Positions 1-6,902 of a DNA stretch of 12,624 bases are shown here, one piece after another (position 1 is the stretch's first letter; each line of letters opens with the position of its first letter). A model generated the notes under the pieces. The model was not told the DNA's origin, ran no database searches, and worked only from the letters and a program-made list of their open reading frames with translations. Made by a program: the position numbers and the translations under genes. This DNA is from JBCDBH01 sp039184055 (lineage in GTDB: Bacteria > Acidobacteriota > Thermoanaerobaculia > Multivoradales > J023), in NCBI GenBank assembly GCA_039184055.1, contig JBCDBH010000164.1, positions 1 to 12,624 of the forward strand, written 5' to 3'.

Positions 1-740
1 CGGCCCTTGATCAAGTAGTCGATCTGACCGACCACGCCGACGCTCACCCGATCGTCGTGGAGTGGGATGTACCAGAACCAGCCGTCACGAGTCTCGTTGT
101 GGATGATCAGGGTGGCGCCTTCGTCGATGCCGTCGTCGCGACGCGCGCCTTCGAAATGCGTGAAGATCGACGCCATACGCAAGAAGGGATCTTGCTCGCG
201 CAGGTTGAGGCGACGCGACAAGAGGGCACGCTGACCGGTGGCGTCGACCACGACTTTGGCTCCGACGTCGACCTCGCTACCGTCACGGAAACGCACGCGG
301 ACGCCGACGGCGCGGCCCTTCTCGAAGAGGATGTGGTTGACGGTCAGGTCGCCGTCGTGTGCTTCGACACCGTGAGCGCGGGCGTTCTCGAAGAGCATGT
401 GGTCCATCTGCGCGCGTTCGACCTGCCACGTCTGCGACCGGTCGCTGGGATCGGTCTCGTGGAAGTAGAACGGCGCGCTCTCTCGACCGTCACCGGTGAT
501 GAATTGCACACTGTATTTCTTGGTGAAGGCGCTCTCACGCATCGTTTCGAGCATGCCGAGACGTTCGAGCACGTCGTAGGTAGCCGGAATGAGCGATTCA
601 CCGACGTGAAAACGCGGAAAGGTCTCGCGCTCGAGCAGCAAGACGCGATGCCCACGCTGCGCGACCAGGGTAGCGGTGGTGGAGCCGGCGGGACCGCCTC
701 CCACCACCACTACATCGTACGAATCGTGTTGAATTCTCAT
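1..740 (-). CDS. FAD-dependent oxidoreductase, flavin-dependent halogenase-like (C-terminus cut by window edge)
   Basis: The ATG at 740 opens a frame that stays open to base 1, giving 246 complete codons of the N-terminal part. Residues 9-20 (DVVVVGGGPAGS) form a GxGxxG-type FAD-binding Rossmann motif. They are followed by LLLERETFPRFHVGESLIP (34-52), typical of flavin-dependent halogenases and related flavoenzymes. Residues 71-80 (AFTKKYSVQF) match the family pattern FxxKxG-like, and K75 sits where the catalytic lysine (K79 in PrnA) is expected. GWFWYIP (220-226) contains the WxWxIP motif of halogenases, followed by SVGVVG. A GAGG ribosome site lies 8 bases before the ATG. The gene follows the TonB receptor gene after 89 bases. 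Halogenation of an organic substrate using FADH2 is the best guess. Relatives of the same superfamily that act as plain oxidoreductases share parts of these motifs, so activity is unproven. Confidence 0.85.
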   Translation of the reverse strand, partial: MRIQHDSYDVVVVGGGPAGSTTATLVAQRGHRVLLLERETFPRFHVGESLIPATYDVLERLGMLETMRESAFTKKYSVQFITGDGRESAPFYFHETDPSDRSQTWQVERAQMDHMLFENARAHGVEAHDGDLTVNHILFEKGRAVGVRVRFRDGSEVDVGAKVVVDATGQRALLSRRLNLREQDPFLRMASIFTHFEGARRDDGIDEGATLIIHNETRDGWFWYIPLHDDRVSVGVVGQIDYLIKG

Positions 741-829
741 GATGTCGACCTCGTTTCGTGGCTCATTCAACAAGACGGTTCATACGGGAGAGATTCGTCG
801 GCCCAGATTGGCTGGATCTAAACGAAATC

Positions 830-2950
830 TCAGAATCGAAAGCGAATCTCGCCGGTGAGGTGGAAGCCATCGGCCGGCGTTACCGCGGCGGAGGGCTGGA
901 TGCCTCGCGTCTCGTAGTCCTCGTCGCCGATGTTCTCGAGGAAGAGGCTGAACTGCCAGTCTTGCCAGAGATACGACAGGGTGAGATCGAGGGTGAGGAA
1001 GTCGTCGAGCTCGACCGCGTTGTCGGGGGCGATGAAACGCTCGCTGACGTAGCGCGCGCCACCGGCGATCCCGAAGCCGTTGCAGAAGTGCTTCGACAGC
1101 CACAGACGAGCGGTGTGCTCGGGAGCGAAGGCCGGCGTGTTGCCGGAACGATCGAGCACCGCGAAGAAGGGCGGCGTTTGCAGTTGGAGCGTCTCGGCGA
1201 AACGGGTGAGCTCGGCGTCGACATAACCGTAGCTGAACAGCCAGGCGATACCGGCGCGACCACCGCTACCCGCGAGTCGGAGCTCGGCGCCTCGGCTCTC
1301 CTGACTGCCGCTCCGGCCGGTGATACCGGTCTGATCGGGGATCAGGATGTTCTCTTTCTCGAGCTCGTAGACCGACAGGGTGAGATCGACCGCGTCGTCG
1401 AAGAGACGTGCTTTGATCCCGACCTCGACGTTTTCGCCTTCTTCGTTGTCACGCTCGGCGGGCGCCACCAGGGTCGACGGTGGGTCGAAGCTCTGGCCCC
1501 AATTGGCGAACAGGGAAAGCCGCTCGCTGGGCGCGTAGAGCACGCCCACGAAAGGGCTGACGCGATCGCTGTCGTCGTCGGAATTGGTGACCGCGTCCTC
1601 GAACGAGATCGAGTCGTAGCGCGCACCGAGGCTGACCACCCATTTGTCACCGATGGTCAGGGTGTCGAGCACATACGGCGCGATCACCTCGGTTTCGGTA
1701 TCACCCGCGAAGCCGAATCCGGGCAGGATGAAGAATCCCGTCGCGGTCTCGACCGGGTTGCGCAGATCGATCGAGTCGAGCAGCGCGAAGTCGAGGCTGA
1801 AATCGTCGGTTTGCCGCTCGTACTCGATACCCACCACCAGGTCGTGACGGACGTTGCCCTTGTCGATCGCGAAGAGCAGATCGAATTGGTTGCCCCAGAA
1901 GGTCTGGTTGTCGTCGAGCAGGGCGAGCGTGCGGAAGACCGTGTCGCGGAAGAGCGGTGGAGACGGTGCCGCGCCGTTGATCAGGGTACCGTCCGATACC
2001 CAATCCAAATCACGGTAGAAGAGGGTGTTGGTCAGGGTGATGTTGGCGCTCAGCTGGCGGTCGTACGACGCCCGCAGACGGGTGACGTCTTGCTCGAACA
2101 TGTCGAACGGCGATTGGTACGAGGTCTCGCGATCGACATCGGCGATCTCGTTGGTGAGCAGCAGAATCGGAATACCCGAGTCGTTGAGACCGTCTTGGGT
2201 CAGATACTCGGCGTCGATCCGCAGATTGGCGGCCTCGCCGATCGGAATGTCGAGCGACGGGTTGATCGCGAAGAGGTCGTAGGCGCCGGTGTCGCGATGC
2301 GTGTCGCTCTCCTCGTAGACCGCGTTGAGGCGAAAGCCGAGATCGCTCCCGGTACGCAGGCCATAGTCGATGGCGCCACGCAGGGTCGAATGATCACCCC
2401 CGGCGACGGTCGCCGAGCCACGGTTCGATGACGGTGGAGCCTTGGTGACCAGGTTGATGACACCCGCCAGGCTGTTGCCGTAGAGAAAGCCCGCTGGTCC
2501 TCGTACCACCTCGACACGATCGATGTTGTAGAGGTCGTAGCGGGTCGACTCGGGATCACCGACGCCGTCGATCAGCAGCTGCCCGGAGGCGATCGACTCG
2601 AAGCCGCGAACGTAGAAGAGCTCGGTCGAACCGCCGTTCTTGTCGGCGAGCACACCGGCGCTGTTCTCGATCGCCTTGAAAATGGTCGTGGCGTTCTGCT
2701 CGGCGAGTAGCTCGGCACCGAACGCACCCGCGGTGAGCGGCTGCAAGCGGAAGGGCACCGGCACCTTGAGCGCGGTGGTGGCTTCGTCGGTGAGGCGATA
2801 CGGCTCGGCTTCGACCACCACCTCGTCTTCAATGGTGGTGGCCGGGGTGGTCGTGGATGACTCGTCGTCTTGGGCGACGACGGGCAGGGAGGCGAAGCAG
2901 CATGCGAGGAAGATAGGCAACAGAAAGAAACGAACAGACTGACCAGACAC
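830..2950 (-). CDS. TonB-dependent outer-membrane receptor, siderophore-receptor type
   Basis: This 706-residue protein has a signal peptide (about residues 1-26, ending PVVAQ) and a candidate TonB box around residues 41-49 (EDEVVVEAE). The plug domain contains FYVRGFE (112-118), LLIDGV (125-130) and IDRVEVVRGPAGFLYGNSLA (143-162). A long beta-barrel region follows, ending in a terminal phenylalanine (EIRFRF), as expected for recognition by the Bam machinery. The stretch ALKVPVPFRLQPL near residue 60 resembles the pre-plug segment of ferric-siderophore receptors. Length fits that family. The start is GTG, chosen because a strong GGAGG lies 8 bases upstream and the signal peptide begins there. 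It would import a ligand, possibly an iron chelate, in a TonB-energised way; the actual ligand is unknown. An intrinsic terminator lies directly upstream, so expression may depend on read-through or on a promoter inside the preceding gene. Confidence 0.95.
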   Translation of the reverse strand: MSGQSVRFFLLPIFLACCFASLPVVAQDDESSTTTPATTIEDEVVVEAEPYRLTDEATTALKVPVPFRLQPLTAGAFGAELLAEQNATTIFKAIENSAGVLADKNGGSTELFYVRGFESIASGQLLIDGVGDPESTRYDLYNIDRVEVVRGPAGFLYGNSLAGVINLVTKAPPSSNRGSATVAGGDHSTLRGAIDYGLRTGSDLGFRLNAVYEESDTHRDTGAYDLFAINPSLDIPIGEAANLRIDAEYLTQDGLNDSGIPILLLTNEIADVDRETSYQSPFDMFEQDVTRLRASYDRQLSANITLTNTLFYRDLDWVSDGTLINGAAPSPPLFRDTVFRTLALLDDNQTFWGNQFDLLFAIDKGNVRHDLVVGIEYERQTDDFSLDFALLDSIDLRNPVETATGFFILPGFGFAGDTETEVIAPYVLDTLTIGDKWVVSLGARYDSISFEDAVTNSDDDSDRVSPFVGVLYAPSERLSLFANWGQSFDPPSTLVAPAERDNEEGENVEVGIKARLFDDAVDLTLSVYELEKENILIPDQTGITGRSGSQESRGAELRLAGSGGRAGIAWLFSYGYVDAELTRFAETLQLQTPPFFAVLDRSGNTPAFAPEHTARLWLSKHFCNGFGIAGGARYVSERFIAPDNAVELDDFLTLDLTLSYLWQDWQFSLFLENIGDEDYETRGIQPSAAVTPADGFHLTGEIRFRF

Positions 2951-2958
2951 GGAAAGTT

Positions 2959-2963
2959 CCTCC
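2959..2963 (-). promoter_or_regulatory. Ribosome binding site fixing the GTG start of the TonB receptor
   Basis: The minus strand reads GGAGG here, 8 bases before the GTG at 2950. It is one of the strongest Shine-Dalgarno sequences in the window and supports GTG as the start codon. Confidence 0.8.
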
Positions 2964-2970
2964 GGAGAGC

Positions 2971-2999
2971 AGAAAAGAGGGCGTCGATTCGATGCCCTC
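2971..2999 (-). terminator. Intrinsic (rho-independent) terminator after the propeller gene
   Basis: On the minus strand a GC-rich stem, GAGGGC paired with GCCCTC, is followed inward by one A/C mismatch, three more pairs (TCG/CGA) and an AAT loop. TTTTCT follows the stem immediately. It begins 11 bases after the TAG stop of the upstream propeller gene, so it most likely ends the long transcript coming from the right. Only about 7 bases separate its T tract from the Shine-Dalgarno of the TonB receptor gene, so it could also act as a leader attenuator. Confidence 0.75.
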
Positions 3000-3009
3000 G
3001 AGCGTACGT

Positions 3010-4251
3010 CTAAGGTGTCGCGGCGTCGCGACGCAAATCAAAAGCGACGAGCTCGCTTTCATTGCGGATCAACAAGTGCCCGCGATGAAGCGTCGGCACC
3101 GTCCAATGTTTGCCCTCGAGCGGCTTGGCACGGGCGACTTCGTCGTAACGTTCAGGGTCGGCTTTGGCGATGGCCAGGTCTCCCTCGACACCGAGGAGGA
3201 TCAAATGGCCGTCGGCCCAAACCACGGTTCCGTGGCCGAAACCACGTTGCTTCCACGAGACCTTGCCCGTGGCGACGTCGGCGGCGGTGAGAAGCTCGTT
3301 GTGATACCCGTAGATCGTGCCATCCGCCAGCACCGACGAGTGATAGTGATTCTGTAGCTTACGCGATTTCCACACTTCTTCGACCACCCAGGCTCCATCG
3401 CGTCGCGCGATCTCGAGCAGACCACCTCCGACATCGTTGCCGGAAGCGACGTAGAGCTGATCGGGCGCCACGAAGATCGGAGTCGCGGCATTGACGTCGT
3501 AGCCGGTTTCCCACGGATGGGTCCAAAGGATCGTGCCGGACGCCGGCTCGAGCCCCACCACCTGCTTGCCGGCGAAGATGACGACCTGGCGTTGATCGTC
3601 GATCGTGACCTCGACGGGTGAGGAGTAGCCGGCCTTGCCGGTATCTGCGGTCCAGATCTCCTTGCCGCTCGCGATGTCGAAGGCGACGGTGCCACGTCCC
3701 TCGTTGCCACCGATCTCCAGAATCAGTCGGCCGTCGATCAGCAGAGGCGAGGCGGACAAACCGAAGGTGGGGAGCTCGATGGCGAAGTCGGTCGCCAGGT
3801 CCCGACTCCAGATCTCGCTGCCGTCCGCGCTTTTGCGGGCGGTGAGGGTGCCGCGACTCGAAGCGGTGTAGACCACGCCGGCGTGCACCAGGGGTGTCGA
3901 GCGTGGGCCGTCACCGAAGTTGTATTGATCGGTGAACTCTTTGTCGATGTCGACCTGCCACCGCTGCTTGCCGGTGTCGGCGGCAAAGGCGCCGAGCCAG
4001 GTGCGCTCATCCTTGCCGTAGAGGGTGTAGATCGTGCCATCGACCGCGGTGAGCGCGCTGAAGCCGCTGCCGAGGGGCACCCGCCACGCGACCGTGGGGC
4101 CGTCTTTCGGCCACTCGAACGAGAGGTTGGTTTCGGTGGAGCGGCCGTCTCGATCCGGGCCACGGTACTGGTGCCAGTCCGTGGCGTGGACCGAGATGCT
4201 GGATGCTAGAACGAGGGCGCTGGCGGTGGCGAGGAGAAGCGGTCGGATCAT
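3010..4251 (-). CDS. Exported PQQ-like beta-propeller repeat protein (tandem paralogue A)
   Basis: This 413-residue protein starts with a signal peptide (MIRPLLLATASALVLASS, predicted cleavage after SVHA at residue 23). The mature start TDWHQYRGPDRDG is typical of the PQQ-binding-like (BamB-like) propeller family. Blade repeats of the form DGTIYTLY..TGKQRW run through the protein. It is clearly paralogous to the preceding gene: both share GRGTVAFD, FAGKQVVGL, YDVNAATPIFV and GKHWTVPTLH in the same order. The ATG at 4251 overlaps the TGA of that gene as ATGA, implying translational coupling. There are no cysteines, so the vicinal disulfide of classical quinoprotein alcohol dehydrogenases is absent. 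PQQ binding and catalysis are therefore doubtful, and a periplasmic scaffold or binding role is equally possible. It is the last gene before the terminator. Confidence 0.92.
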   Translation of the reverse strand: MIRPLLLATASALVLASSISVHATDWHQYRGPDRDGRSTETNLSFEWPKDGPTVAWRVPLGSGFSALTAVDGTIYTLYGKDERTWLGAFAADTGKQRWQVDIDKEFTDQYNFGDGPRSTPLVHAGVVYTASSRGTLTARKSADGSEIWSRDLATDFAIELPTFGLSASPLLIDGRLILEIGGNEGRGTVAFDIASGKEIWTADTGKAGYSSPVEVTIDDQRQVVIFAGKQVVGLEPASGTILWTHPWETGYDVNAATPIFVAPDQLYVASGNDVGGGLLEIARRDGAWVVEEVWKSRKLQNHYHSSVLADGTIYGYHNELLTAADVATGKVSWKQRGFGHGTVVWADGHLILLGVEGDLAIAKADPERYDEVARAKPLEGKHWTVPTLHRGHLLIRNESELVAFDLRRDAATP

Positions 4252-5477
4252 TTGCTTCGCAGCTCGAAGGCGACCAGCTCTTGCTCGTTACGCACCAAGA
4301 GTCGACCGTCGTGCAGGGTGGGTACGGTCCAGTGCTTGCCGGACAGCGGCTTGGCCTTGGCGACTTCCTCGTAACCTTCCGGGGTCGCCTTGGCGATGGC
4401 GAGATCACCCTTGTCGCCGAGAATGATCAGGTGACCGTCGGCCCACATCAGCGAGCCGTGGCCAAAGCCGCGGGCGCTCCACAGGATTTCACCGCTGGCG
4501 AGATCGGCGGCGCGGAGGAATTTGTTGTCGAAGCCGTAGATCGTGCCGTCCACCAGCACCGCCGAGCTGAACTGGTTCTGCATGCGGGATGTCTTCCAGA
4601 CTTCGTCGACGTTCCAGGCGTTGCCGGCCTTCTCGATGTGGAGCAAGGCGCCACCGACGTTGTACCCCGAAGCGATGAAGACCTTGTCGGGACCGACGAA
4701 AATCGGGGTCGCGGCGTTGACGTCGTAATCGGTCCGCCAGGCGTGCGTCCACAGGACGTCACCGTCGGTCGGATTCAGCCCGACCACCTGCTTGCCGGCG
4801 AAGCTGATCACCTGCCGTTGTCCGGCGATGGTCACCTCGATCGGCGCCGAGTAGCCCGCGATGCCAGTATTGGCGGTCCAGGCTTCTTTCCCGGTCGTGG
4901 CGTCGAAGGCGACCGTGCCACGTCCTTTGCTACCACCGACGTCCAGAATGAGCTTGCCGTCGATCAGAATCGGTGACGCCGAGATACCCCAGGTCGGGAT
5001 GCCAGCGCCATAGAGACGTTTCAGGTTGCGCGTCCAGATCTCGCTGCCGTCGGTGGTCTTGCGCGCGGTGAGCGCGCCCAGGCTCGAAACGGTGTAGACC
5101 ACACCATCGGCGATCAGCGGCGTCGAGCGAGGCCCGTTGCCGAATTGGTTGGTGAACTCTTTGTCGAGATCGACCTGCCAGAGGGCCTTGCCGTCGGTGG
5201 CGGAGAAGGCACCGAGCCATTCGCGACGATCGTCGCTGTAGAGCGTGAAGATCTTGCCGTCGGCGACGGCGAGGCCGCTATAGCCACCACCTAGTTTGGT
5301 GCGCCAGGCGACGGCGGGACCCTCGGCGCCCCACTGGGTGAGAAGACCGGTTTCGGTCGACAGACCATCGCGGTTCGGTCCACGGTATTGAGGCCAATCG
5401 GTGGTTTCGGCGGTGCTCGGAGCGGGCAGGCCGACAAGCACGGTGGCGAGCAGAACGGCGATCAGACGCAGGTACAT
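4248..5477 (-). CDS. Exported PQQ-like beta-propeller repeat protein (tandem paralogue B)
   Basis: This 409-residue protein has a signal peptide (MYLRLIAVLLATVLVGLPAP, predicted cleavage after STA at residue 23) and the mature start ETTDWPQYRGPNRDG. Propeller repeats such as DGKIFTLYSDDRREW, DGVVYTVSSLGALTA and DGTIYGFDN follow. The frame also has a TTG at 5492, but the ATG at 5477 is preferred: it has GGGAG 8 bases upstream and puts the signal peptide at the very N-terminus. The gene starts 15 bases after the stop of the HemN-like gene and overlaps the next propeller gene by four bases. It contains no cysteine. It is the closest relative of that neighbour, which suggests local duplication. 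A periplasmic location is well supported; biochemical function is not known, and PQQ as cofactor is only implied by the family name. Confidence 0.92.
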   Translation of the reverse strand: MYLRLIAVLLATVLVGLPAPSTAETTDWPQYRGPNRDGLSTETGLLTQWGAEGPAVAWRTKLGGGYSGLAVADGKIFTLYSDDRREWLGAFSATDGKALWQVDLDKEFTNQFGNGPRSTPLIADGVVYTVSSLGALTARKTTDGSEIWTRNLKRLYGAGIPTWGISASPILIDGKLILDVGGSKGRGTVAFDATTGKEAWTANTGIAGYSAPIEVTIAGQRQVISFAGKQVVGLNPTDGDVLWTHAWRTDYDVNAATPIFVGPDKVFIASGYNVGGALLHIEKAGNAWNVDEVWKTSRMQNQFSSAVLVDGTIYGFDNKFLRAADLASGEILWSARGFGHGSLMWADGHLIILGDKGDLAIAKATPEGYEEVAKAKPLSGKHWTVPTLHDGRLLVRNEQELVAFELRSK

Positions 5478-5485
5478 CGACGAAT

Positions 5486-5490
5486 CTCCC
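5486..5490 (-). promoter_or_regulatory. Ribosome binding site deciding the ATG start at 5477
   Basis: The minus strand reads GGGAG here, 8 bases from the ATG at 5477. It favours that start over the in-frame TTG at 5492, which directly abuts the previous stop codon. Confidence 0.65.
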
Positions 5491-5492
5491 AA

Positions 5493-6902
5493 TCAGGTGT
5501 AGCGGATGTTGCGGTAGTGCTCGTCGTAGAACGCGGGTAAGAGACGATCGACCTGGAGCAGGCCCTGACGGGTGAGAGAAACGCCGCCATCGTGACGCTC
5601 GAGCATGTCGTCGGCGCGATGACGCTCGAAGGCGTCGGCGTAGCGCTCAGCGGGATCGACACCGAATTTGTCGATGAAGTAGCCGAAGTCGAGATAACCG
5701 AGCTTGAGCTGCAAGATCAGCTCACGGGTCAAGCGCTCGGTGTCACTGAGCTTGAACGAACGCTTGAGCGGTAGCTCACCTGATTCCACGGTGCTCAGGT
5801 ACGGCTCCCAGCCCGAGAGGTTCTGAGCGTGAATCCCGGCGAGATGGCCAAACGACGCGATACCGGTGCCGAGGAGGTCGGCGCCGTGCCACAGGGCGTC
5901 GCGATAGCGGAATTGCGCGGTCGTTTTGCCTGGCTTGATCATGGTGTAGGCCGACGACACGTCGAAACCGGCGGCGCGCAATTCTTCGATCGCGTAGTCG
6001 TTCCATTCACGCTTGAGCGTCCAATCGGCGACCGGCGATTCGTCGCCACCGAGAATGCCCTTGGAGTAGATGGTGTTGAAGGGCAGCTCCATCTGGTAAA
6101 TGGTGACGCTATCGGGGCCGAGCTCGATGGTTTTGGCGACCGTATCGCGCCATGTGTCCCACGTTTCACCCACCATACCGGCGATCAGATCGACGTTGAG
6201 CTGCGCGAAATCGGCGGCGCGGATCCACGGCATGCACCGATCGATTTCACCGGTGAGATGGGCGCGGCCGTTGTCTTCCAGGATGGTGTCATCGAAATTC
6301 TCGACGCCGAGCGACAGCCGTGTGACGCCGATCTCGCGAATCGCGTTGACTTTCGACTCGGTGAGGGTGCCCGGCTCGCATTCGAAGGTGATCTCTTGCG
6401 CACCATCCCACGGCATGACGCCACGTACACGCTCGACCAGAACCTTCAGGTGTTTGACCGCGATGTAGGACGGGGTACCACCACCGAAATAGATGTAGTC
6501 GAGCCGTCTGCCGGCGATCGCCGGTTGCGCGGCGAGGGTCTCGACCTCGCGCGCCAAGGCTTCGAGGTAACGCTTGATCTGACTTGCGTTTCGGTCGGTG
6601 TAGACGCGGAAATAGCAGAATTTGCAACGTTTACGGCAGAAAGGGATGTGCATGTAGAGACCGAGCGGCACATCGGGACCCGTGGGGTCGTGCGGTGTGG
6701 CCAGCGCCTGACGGTAGGCGTCGTTATCGTCTTCGCTCCAAGTCGAAAAGGGCGGGTAGTTGGAGACGAAGACGCTGCCGACCTCGGTGCCTTTTTGCGT
6801 CGTGTCGAGATTGGTGGGTGGGGGCATGGGCCGATCAGTGGCCGGGGGGATGGGCTGATCGGTGGTCGGGGTCGCGCTGTCGACGATGGTGTTGTCACTC
6901 AT
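5493..6902 (-). CDS. HemN-like radical SAM enzyme
   Basis: This 469-residue protein carries YMHIPFCRKRCKFCYF (83-98), a CxxxCxxC motif (C89, C93, C96) that binds the 4Fe-4S cluster used to cleave S-adenosylmethionine. YFGGGTPS (138-145), the E-x-PGTL element (174-180) and RLSLGVENFDD (195-205) follow in the order of the HemN/HemW family. Q of the usual SxGxQ is replaced by E201. A C-terminal HemN_C-like domain spans about 385-465. Residues 1-50 are a Thr/Pro-rich extension, then VSNYPPFSTW. Family members include anaerobic coproporphyrinogen III oxidase, heme chaperones and radical SAM methylases or cyclopropanases. The genomic setting, away from any haem gene, argues for a specialised role over HemN proper. 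The ATG overlaps the preceding propeller stop as ATGA. Cytosolic and probably oxygen-sensitive; substrate unknown. Confidence 0.9.
   Translation of the reverse strand: MSDNTIVDSATPTTDQPIPPATDRPMPPPTNLDTTQKGTEVGSVFVSNYPPFSTWSEDDNDAYRQALATPHDPTGPDVPLGLYMHIPFCRKRCKFCYFRVYTDRNASQIKRYLEALAREVETLAAQPAIAGRRLDYIYFGGGTPSYIAVKHLKVLVERVRGVMPWDGAQEITFECEPGTLTESKVNAIREIGVTRLSLGVENFDDTILEDNGRAHLTGEIDRCMPWIRAADFAQLNVDLIAGMVGETWDTWRDTVAKTIELGPDSVTIYQMELPFNTIYSKGILGGDESPVADWTLKREWNDYAIEELRAAGFDVSSAYTMIKPGKTTAQFRYRDALWHGADLLGTGIASFGHLAGIHAQNLSGWEPYLSTVESGELPLKRSFKLSDTERLTRELILQLKLGYLDFGYFIDKFGVDPAERYADAFERHRADDMLERHDGGVSLTRQGLLQVDRLLPAFYDEHYRNIRYT
6820..6867. repeat. Two 24-bp imperfect tandem repeats in the radical SAM gene
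   Basis: Two adjacent 24-base units (6820-6843 and 6844-6867) match at 20 of 24 positions. They are in frame and encode the Pro/Thr-rich segment TDQPIPPA-TDRPMPPP near residues 14-29 of the HemN-like protein. This is probably a disordered linker expanded by slippage. Confidence 0.75.

Noticed and set aside
57..821. 254-codon plus-strand frame at the left end
   Set aside because: The minus strand here encodes an FAD enzyme with GGGPAGS, FPRFHVGES and WFWYIP, so the plus frame is a shadow.
799..829. Possible terminator after the TonB receptor gene
   Set aside because: Only a 4-5 bp stem (CCAG with CTGG) is visible and no T tract follows, so it is too weak to call. The rest of the 89-base gap (741-829) shows no clear promoter either.
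758..2431. 557-codon open frame on the plus strand opposite the TonB receptor
   Set aside because: It is antisense to a well-supported gene, has no recognisable domain and an acidic, low-information composition. Long mirror frames are expected in GC-rich genes with this codon use.
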